The position numbers and the translations under genes are program-made. Positions 56,355-64,000 of a stretch of DNA of 64,000 nucleotides are shown here, one piece after another (the stretch's first letter is position 1; each line of letters opens with the position of its first letter). This stretch comes from Pseudomonas cannabina. Its GTDB lineage: Bacteria > Pseudomonadota > Gammaproteobacteria > Pseudomonadales > Pseudomonadaceae. The notes beneath the pieces are model-generated. The model made no database searches and was not told the origin of the DNA. It worked only from the letters and a program-made list of their open reading frames with translations. The stretch covers positions 3,788,501-3,852,500 of the forward strand of contig NZ_FNKU01000001.1 in NCBI RefSeq assembly GCF_900100365.1. Reading direction: 5' to 3'.

Positions 56355-57050
56355 TTACGCTTCCAGCGAACCCTGGTCGATGACCAGGCCCGGGCCCATG
56401 GTGGTGCTCAGGGTGATGCGCTTGACGTAAATACCTTTCGAGGAAGCCGGCTTGATACGCTTCAGATCAGCGATCAGGGCTTCAACGTTTTCCTTCAGTT
56501 TGACAGCGTCGAAACCGACCTTGCCGACGGAAGTGTGGATGATGCCGTTTTTGTCGGTGCGATAACGAACCTGACCAGCCTTGGCATTCTTGACAGCGTT
56601 AGCCACGTCAGGAGTAACAGTGCCGACTTTCGGGTTAGGCATCAGGCCGCGAGGACCGAGAATCTGACCCAATTGACCTACAACGCGCATCGCATCAGGA
56701 GAAGCGATAACGACGTCATAGTTCAGATCGCCAGCTTTCATTTCGGCAGCCAGATCGTCCATACCAACGCGATCAGCACCAGCAGCCAGAGCAGCTTCAG
56801 CAGCAGGACCCTGGGTGAAAACTGCAACGCGTACAGTTTTACCGGTGCCGTGCGGCAGTACGGTAGCGCTACGAACAACCTGGTCGGATTTACGAGGATC
56901 AACGCCCAGGTTGACAGCAACGTCTACAGACTCGCTGAACTTGACAGTCGACAGCTCAGCCAGCAGAGCAGCAGCGTCTACAAAGTTGTAAGACTTGCCA
57001 GCTTCGATTTTGCTGGCGATTGCCTTTTGACGCTTGGTCAGCTTAGCCAT
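56355..57050 (-). CDS. rplA: 50S ribosomal protein L1
   Basis: 231 residues ([20 protein letters not shown]). Mobile L1 stalk protein that helps release deacylated tRNA; autogenous repressor of rplKA. Its ATG shares a base with the rplK stop (TAATG). Confidence 0.98.
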   Translation of the reverse strand: MAKLTKRQKAIASKIEAGKSYNFVDAAALLAELSTVKFSESVDVAVNLGVDPRKSDQVVRSATVLPHGTGKTVRVAVFTQGPAAEAALAAGADRVGMDDLAAEMKAGDLNYDVVIASPDAMRVVGQLGQILGPRGLMPNPKVGTVTPDVANAVKNAKAGQVRYRTDKNGIIHTSVGKVGFDAVKLKENVEALIADLKRIKPASSKGIYVKRITLSTTMGPGLVIDQGSLEA

Positions 57051-57481
57051 TACACACCCTCCACGTTAAGGCCCATGCTACGAGCGGAACCGGCGATGGT
57101 ACGCACGGCCGCTTCCATGTCAGCTGCAGTCAGATCCGCATTTTTTGCTTTAGCGATATCTTCCAGCTGAGCACGAGTCACGGTGCCAACTTTAACGGTG
57201 TTCGGGCGAGCCGAGCCGCTGGTCAAGCCTGCAGCTTTCTTCAGCAGAACCGATGCAGGGGTACTTTTTGTTTCGAAAGTGAAGCTACGGTCGCTGTATA
57301 CAGTGATGATCACTGGAGTCGGCAGACCTGGCTCAATACCCTGAGTACGGGCGTTGAACGCTTTGCAGAATTCCATGATATTCACACCGTGCTGACCCAG
57401 AGCAGGACCAACTGGCGGGCTAGGGTTAGCCTGAGCGGCTTTCACTTGCAGCTTGATGTATGCGGTTATCTTCTTGGCCAT
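57050..57481 (-). CDS. rplK: 50S ribosomal protein L11
   Basis: 143 residues from ATG 57481 ([20 protein letters not shown]). Binds the GTPase-associated centre; needed for RelA activation. First gene after the nusG terminator. Confidence 0.98.
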
Positions 57482-57552
57482 GAGGCACTCCAATTACGGG
57501 TTCAAGCGCCAATAAAGGCTCCCCGGTTACTTACGCGTATATCCCAGTGACG

Positions 57553-57582
57553 AAAAAACCCCACAGCCTTGGGCTGCGGGGT
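57553..57582 (-). terminator. Intrinsic terminator after nusG
   Basis: ACCCCACAGCC (57558-57568) pairs with GGCTGCGGGGT (57572-57582) with one mismatch; leftward a T6 run follows. Separates secE-nusG from rplKA. Confidence 0.85.
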
Positions 57583-57599
57583 ATGGGATTGCAGATCAG

Positions 57600-58133
57600 C
57601 TAGACCTTTTCGACCTGGCTGAACTCTAGCTCTACCGGAGTAGAACGTCCGAAAATGAGCACCGCCACCTGGATACGGCTCTTTTCGTAGTTAACTTCTT
57701 CAACCGTACCGTTAAAATCAGCGAACGGACCGTCAGTGACACGTACAACCTCACCCGGCTCGAACAGTGTTTTTGGCTTCGGCTTATCGCTACCGTCAGC
57801 AACACGGCGCAGAATCGCTTCTGCTTCCTTGTCAGTGATCGGTGCCGGCTTATCGGCAGTACCGCCAATGAAGCCCATGACACGCGGGGTATCCTTGACC
57901 AAGTGCCAAGTACCCTCATTCATGTCCATCTGAACAAGCACGTAACCCGGGAAGAACTTGCGTTCGCTTTTGCGTTTCTGGCCATTACGCATTTCAACCA
58001 CTTCTTCAGTGGGAACCAGAATTTCGCCGAAGCCATCTTCCATGCCTGCCAGCTTCACACGCTCGACCAACGAGCGCATGACATGCTTCTCGTAACCCGA
58101 GTAAGCATGCACTACGTACCAACGCTTAGCCAC
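57600..58133 (-). CDS. nusG: Transcription termination/antitermination factor NusG
   Basis: 177 residues ([20 protein letters not shown]). N-terminal NGN domain binds RNA polymerase; C-terminal KOW domain ([16 protein letters not shown]) contacts Rho or S10. 9 nt after secE. Confidence 0.98.
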   Translation of the reverse strand: MAKRWYVVHAYSGYEKHVMRSLVERVKLAGMEDGFGEILVPTEEVVEMRNGQKRKSERKFFPGYVLVQMDMNEGTWHLVKDTPRVMGFIGGTADKPAPITDKEAEAILRRVADGSDKPKPKTLFEPGEVVRVTDGPFADFNGTVEEVNYEKSRIQVAVLIFGRSTPVELEFSQVEKV

Positions 58134-58142
58134 GGGACACCC

Positions 58143-58511
58143 TTAGCCAACTATCAAAGAAACAAGCCAGCCGAGCAGGGAATCTAGCCCCCACAACAGC
58201 AACGCCATAACCAGCACAACAGCCACAACAATCAAAGTGGTTTGCGTGGTTTCCTGGCGAGTAGGCCATACGACTTTACGAATCTCAGCGCGAGCTTCTT
58301 TCGCCAAAACGAAGAAAGCTTTACCTTTACCCGTCTGCAGCGCTACAAAAGCAGCAGCAGCGGCAATCACAAGGAGAGCGAGAACACGGTACAGGATCGG
58401 CTCAGCAGAATAATACTGATTACCGACAACACCCACGACAACCAAAACGACTACCAGGAGCCATTTCAGCAAATCAAAGCGAGAGTCTGATGCTTCAGCC
58501 TTGGGATTCAT
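58143..58511 (-). CDS. secE: Preprotein translocase subunit SecE
   Basis: 122 residues with three transmembrane helices, the long proteobacterial form. The conserved cytoplasmic amphipathic part EARAEIRKVVWPTRQETTQT lies before the last helix. Clamps SecY. Co-transcribed with tRNA-Trp and nusG. Confidence 0.97.
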   Translation of the reverse strand: MNPKAEASDSRFDLLKWLLVVVLVVVGVVGNQYYSAEPILYRVLALLVIAAAAAFVALQTGKGKAFFVLAKEARAEIRKVVWPTRQETTQTTLIVVAVVLVMALLLWGLDSLLGWLVSLIVG

Positions 58512-58557
58512 CTACGGAGATCCTGTGAAAAGAAAGCCAGATTACATCTAGGAAATC

Positions 58558-58633
58558 TGGCAGGTCAGGAGGGAATCGAACCCCCAACCTACGGTTTTGG
58601 AGACCGTCGCTCTGCCAATTGAGCTACTGACCT
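58558..58633 (-). tRNA. tRNA-Trp (anticodon CCA)
   Basis: 76 bases including encoded CCA. Acceptor AGGTCAG/CTGACCT, anticodon loop CTCCAAA, T loop TTCGATT. 46 nt upstream of secE. Confidence 0.97.
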
Positions 58634-58654
58634 AAAAGCGAAATCAGGCCGACC

Positions 58655-58683
58655 ATTATGCGGACCTGACGAGAGTTTTTCAA
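58655..58683 (-). promoter_or_regulatory. Sigma-70 promoter of tRNA-Trp-secE-nusG
   Basis: TTGAAA (58678-58683), 17-base spacer, CATAAT (58655-58660), 22 bases before tRNA-Trp. It lies in the gap where tufB would be in P. aeruginosa. Confidence 0.75.
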
Positions 58684-58767
58684 CACTTCATTCAGCGCGG
58701 CTCTGCCCCAAAAGCAGAAACCGAACAAAGCATCAGGCAGATCAAGCACAGCCGACCCACCTAAAAC

Positions 58768-58795
58768 AAAGGCAGATATTTTCATATCTGCCTTT
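58768..58795 (-). terminator. Hairpin ending the Tyr-Gly-Thr tRNA transcript
   Basis: AAAGGCAGATAT (58768-58779) pairs perfectly with 58784-58795 over a four-base loop; leftward GTTTTA follows. Located 5 bases after tRNA-Thr. Confidence 0.75.
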
Positions 58796-58800
58796 AGCAA

Positions 58801-58876
58801 TGGAGCTCTTGAGCGGATTTGAACCGCTGACCTCACCCTTACCAAGGGTGTGCTCTACCAACTGAGCTACAAGAGC
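58801..58876 (-). tRNA. tRNA-Thr (anticodon GGT)
   Basis: 76 bases with encoded CCA. Acceptor GCTCTTG, anticodon loop TTGGTAA, T loop TTCAAAT. Confidence 0.97.
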
Positions 58877-58902
58877 AAAACACAATGCATAAGCTGCAAG
58901 CT

Positions 58903-58976
<74 letters not shown>

Positions 58977-59000
58977 GCAATTTGCAGCTTGCGCTAAATC

Positions 59001-59085
<85 letters not shown>

Positions 59086-59098
59086 TAAGCGAGGCAGC

Positions 59099-59127
59099 AT
59101 TCTCAACTCATGCTACCCTTCTGTCAA
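59099..59127 (-). promoter_or_regulatory. Sigma-70 promoter of the tRNA-Tyr-Gly-Thr cluster
   Basis: TTGACA (59122-59127), 17-base spacer, GAGAAT (59099-59104), then a GC-rich GCTGCCTCGC discriminator as in stringently controlled stable RNA promoters. Confidence 0.75.
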
Positions 59128-59227
59128 CCTTTTTCTCATTAAAAACCTGAGGTTACATGCGTTGACAACTTTTGCCTCGTTCGCAAGACTTTCAGCTCGC
59201 TGCGAAGCGGGCGCCATTCTATGTAAA

Positions 59228-59656
59228 CTACTGCGTAGTTGCAATGCCCTCGCACGACATTATTTGATTTTTTAATTGCGGGAAATCCTTGCCCATCTGA
59301 GCGATCAGATCAGACTCCACCAGACGCCTGCTTTCCGGGGCAATTTTTATCCAGTAAACGGCAGAGCCGTTCACCTGCTGAACCTGAAATTTCGACTGAA
59401 TATCCAGACTGTTCAGACGCTGCTCAACCATGCGTACATCTTCCTGCCGCGCGAGCCCACCCAGATACAGACAATTACTGTCGACATCGCGCGACGGGCG
59501 CCCCGCGTCGGACTCACTCAGCAGGCGGATATCCTGCTGTGGAGCCCGATTAAGCGATAAAGGCATGATCTGTTTGGCCTTGAGCGGCGCCTCCTGCTGG
59601 TGCCACATGTAGTAAAAGCCATTGAGCATCAACAGCAGAAGAAATAACCAACGCAT
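59228..59656 (-). CDS. SPOR-domain membrane protein
   Basis: 142 residues from ATG 59656 with GAGG upstream. One N-terminal anchor (MRWLFLLLLMLNGFYYMWH), a periplasmic linker, then a SPOR-like domain at about 65-135. This has CLYLGGLARQEDVRMVEQRL and VYWIKIAPESRR, features of septal peptidoglycan-binding folds. The position after coaX matches P. aeruginosa PA4278. A role at the division site is inferred from the domain only. Confidence 0.75.
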   Translation of the reverse strand: MRWLFLLLLMLNGFYYMWHQQEAPLKAKQIMPLSLNRAPQQDIRLLSESDAGRPSRDVDSNCLYLGGLARQEDVRMVEQRLNSLDIQSKFQVQQVNGSAVYWIKIAPESRRLVESDLIAQMGKDFPQLKNQIMSCEGIATTQ

Positions 59657-59663
59657 AAAGACC

Positions 59664-60413
59664 TCAATGCAAAGGGCAAGCGAGAGCCAGGCCAACGAAT
59701 ATCAGATCGGGCACGACGCGAGCTCCTGGTACTACATCAGAAACCAGAGGAGCGTCTCCTCCGGTCACGAAGACAGTAAAGTCATCACCCCAATACCCGC
59801 GTGCTATTTCAATCTGGGTCAGAACAAAACCGCGCAGCATCAGCGAACATCCTCGCTCTACGGCTTCAGCCGTAGCTCGCCCCGGAACGAGCCGAACAAG
59901 CGCTTTTTCAGCCTCGGTGTCGTTGTACCTGATACGCCGGGGATGGGTTCGCAACTCACTGCGCATCAGCGGCATGCCAGGGCATATGAAGCCACCGAGG
60001 TGCTGCCCTTGAGAGTCGACGAAGTCCGATGTGACTGCAGTACCCAGATCAATCACCAGGCATGCATTTCGGACGACGGTGTATGCGCCCACGAAAGCAA
60101 GCCAGCGATCCAGCCCAAGACGCATGTAGTCATCATAGCCATTGGTCACGCCCGCAAGCTCGCGCGCAGGCAACGCACGCACGGGCGATATCGCTAGAGC
60201 AGCATTCAATGCAGACACCAGTTCGTCGGTCTCCTCAGAACTGCGAACACTGACGAGCCGACAGCCAGTCACTTCCACACTCGCCAAACTGCCCAGTTGC
60301 TCCAATAGCGCTTCGTCCGAGTCAACAACGCCACCGCTCACCAGTGATGCACCATTACTTTCCATGACGCGCCATTTGATGAAGCTGTTGCCACAATCGA
60401 GTTCAAGAATCAT
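59664..60413 (-). CDS. coaX: Type III pantothenate kinase
   Basis: 249 residues. First step of coenzyme A synthesis, feedback-insensitive type. Motifs: DCGNSFIKW (ATP-binding), [15 protein letters not shown], and [15 protein letters not shown]. Start ATG 60413 lies inside the end of birA (11-nt overlap), so it is coupled. Confidence 0.95.
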   Translation of the reverse strand: MILELDCGNSFIKWRVMESNGASLVSGGVVDSDEALLEQLGSLASVEVTGCRLVSVRSSEETDELVSALNAALAISPVRALPARELAGVTNGYDDYMRLGLDRWLAFVGAYTVVRNACLVIDLGTAVTSDFVDSQGQHLGGFICPGMPLMRSELRTHPRRIRYNDTEAEKALVRLVPGRATAEAVERGCSLMLRGFVLTQIEIARGYWGDDFTVFVTGGDAPLVSDVVPGARVVPDLIFVGLALACPLH

Positions 60414-61362
60414 CGCGCAACCTCAGGCTGAGCTCACCACCACTAAAGCTCTTTTCCACACCGTTGACTTCCAGCCGTAGAGCGCCTAGCAAGTCGACCC
60501 CCAGCACCACACCTTCGACCGTCTGGACACCTGAGAGCAGCGTGACAGCAGCACCCTGCCAGAGATGGCCACGCTCCCAATCCTCTCGAAAGGCGGCAAA
60601 ACCTTTGTCACGGTGCACATGAAGGAGAGCGTCTAGCCTGGCGCTTATACGGGCCGCCACCTGGTTGCGATCAGCGAGATTGCCTGTTTCGAGACGGATG
60701 GATGTCCATGACTGGTCCACTTCAGTGGAGGCCTGCATATTCACGTTCACACCTATACCGATGATCACATGGCAGACGTCAGCAGGATCGCCTATCAGCT
60801 CGAGAAGAATACCAGCAATTTTCTGCTTGCCGACCAGCACATCATTAGGCCATTTAAGGCCAGCTCCTGACACGCCGAGGTCGCGCAAGACATTCATGAC
60901 TGCCAGCCCTACCAGCAAGCTGAGGCCTTCCAATTGGCGCATTCCGCCGTCAATGCGCAACACCACGCTGTAATACAGGTTTTCCGCAAAGGGGCTCACC
61001 CACTTTCGGCCACGCCTCCCCCGGCCTGAGGTCTGCCGTTCGGCGAGCACCAAAAGCGGCATGGAGATACCTTCAGCAATCAACCGCGCAGCCTCGGCGT
61101 TGGTTGAATCGATGGAATCATAAGTACGAACAGTCCAGCCTTCGGGAAGTCCGGATTGGGCAATGACAGAAGGACTCAAAAGAGAGATAGGCGTCGCCAG
61201 CCGGTAGCCGCGGCCACGCACTTTATGAAATTCAATTCCCAGCTCAGCTTCAAGCTGTTGAAGCTGCTTCCATACAGCACTACGACTCACGCCGAGCACT
61301 TCACCCAGAACCTGTCCGGAATGAAACGCACCATCGGCAAGAAGCTTTAACAAGGTCAGCAT
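60403..61362 (-). CDS. birA: Bifunctional biotin-[acetyl-CoA-carboxylase] ligase and biotin operon repressor
   Basis: 319 residues. N-terminal winged helix (1-58, [20 protein letters not shown]) gives repressor function. The ligase domain has the biotin/ATP loop GRGRRGRKW (113-121), [18 protein letters not shown] and a C-terminal SH3-like part. First gene of birA-coaX-SPOR, directly downstream of the rrn operon. Confidence 0.96.
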   Translation of the reverse strand: MLTLLKLLADGAFHSGQVLGEVLGVSRSAVWKQLQQLEAELGIEFHKVRGRGYRLATPISLLSPSVIAQSGLPEGWTVRTYDSIDSTNAEAARLIAEGISMPLLVLAERQTSGRGRRGRKWVSPFAENLYYSVVLRIDGGMRQLEGLSLLVGLAVMNVLRDLGVSGAGLKWPNDVLVGKQKIAGILLELIGDPADVCHVIIGIGVNVNMQASTEVDQSWTSIRLETGNLADRNQVAARISARLDALLHVHRDKGFAAFREDWERGHLWQGAAVTLLSGVQTVEGVVLGVDLLGALRLEVNGVEKSFSGGELSLRLRDDS

Positions 61363-61448
61363 TTAGAATCGCCCGGCAATGAGGCACGCATCATAGCCAT
61401 GCAGAAGCATGGTGCATAGAAACGAAAACAGGTTTTCTGCGGCCAGAA

Positions 61449-61487
61449 AAACAAAAACCCTCAACGCGTAAGCGATGAGGGTTTTTG
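61449..61487 (-). terminator. rrn operon terminator
   Basis: AAAAACCCTCA (61453-61463) pairs with TGAGGGTTTTT (61476-61486), and leftward a T-rich stretch follows. It separates 5S rRNA from birA. Confidence 0.88.
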
Positions 61488-61494
61488 GAATTTA

Positions 61495-61612
61495 ATCTTG
61501 ACGATGACCTACTCTCACATGGGGAAACCCCACACTACCATCGGCGATACATCGTTTCACTACTGAGTTCGGGATGGGATCAGGTGGTTCCAATGTTCTA
61601 TGGTCGTCAAGA
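61495..61612 (-). rRNA. rrf: 5S ribosomal RNA
   Basis: Read leftward, CTTGACGACCATAGAACATT then GGAACCACCTGATCCCATCC and the closing GTAGGTCATCGTCAAG are the Pseudomonas 5S sequence. Ends are uncertain by a few bases. Confidence 0.95.
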
Positions 61613-61772
61613 AATTCGGGTACCGAGTCGCGCCTTGCGGCGCGCTTCAGCAAATCGGGTATGTGATAGCAAGCATTGGTGTCGTTCGTGACGCAAACCT
61701 TCGGTTCGTGTCATCTCCACAGTCACCGCAATCTGATGCTCCTTAGGGGAGTCGCAAATTGCTTGGGTGTTA

Positions 61773-64000
<2,228 letters not shown>

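Overview
The window is chromosomal DNA of a fluorescent-type Pseudomonas, most like the P. syringae/P. fluorescens lineage. The basis is the gene order uvrA, YajR-like MFS, ssb, ftnA and the S10/spc/alpha, str, rpoBC and secE-nusG operons with coaX, birA and an rRNA operon. This is the order I know from P. aeruginosa, but katA and tufB are missing from their usual places. Ribosomal proteins match Pseudomonas throughout and one Pseudomonas-type REP element is present. Species is inferred, not proven.

Left third (1-22.5 kb), variable part. It opens with the end of arfA, which carries a strong hairpin in its coding sequence, then an MltB-type lytic transglycosylase lipoprotein and an overlapping pair of sugar-nucleotide enzymes. 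Next come a large MscS-type channel, a serine esterase/perhydrolase and a TonB-dependent receptor with a long structured leader. From 9.8 to 13 kb lies a scarred accessory patch: a REP element, a small HTH-like protein, a truncated lipoprotein gene, a DUF3592 gene paired with a glycine-rich protein of unknown function, and an SDR. A promoter-plus-leader of about 76 bp occurs there twice in inverted orientation. A ROK repressor gene stands divergent to a six-gene, mostly ATGA-coupled Ugp-like operon (binding protein, two permeases, ATPase, glycerophosphodiesterase, inositol-monophosphatase family). Then follow an AT-richer fatty acid desaturase, a small unknown gene and alaE.

Middle (22.5-28.3 kb): MFS and ssb read leftward and uvrA reads rightward, converging on a non-heme ferritin (ftnA) over a shared bidirectional terminator.

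Right part (28.3-61.4 kb): nearly every gene reads leftward. In transcription order this is birA-coaX-SPOR protein; tRNA-Tyr-Gly-Thr; tRNA-Trp-secE-nusG; rplK-rplA; rplJ-rplL-rpoB-rpoC; rpsL-rpsG-fusA-tuf; S10 operon; spc operon to rpmJ; and the alpha operon ending in rplQ. Good sigma-70 promoters are visible for tRNA-Tyr, tRNA-Trp, rpsL and rpsJ, and intrinsic terminators after nusG, tuf and rplQ. A 215-nt gap inside the spc operon (rpsN-rpsH) holds a long hairpin, a promoter-like sequence and a terminator-like hairpin. The window ends in 5S and most of 23S rRNA, also on the minus strand and entering from the right edge.

The best candidates for something undescribed are the DUF3592/glycine-rich pair with its duplicated promoter, the ROK-controlled Ugp-GDPD-IMPase operon, and the rpsN-rpsH gap. 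I found no CRISPR array, prophage or complete insertion sequence.
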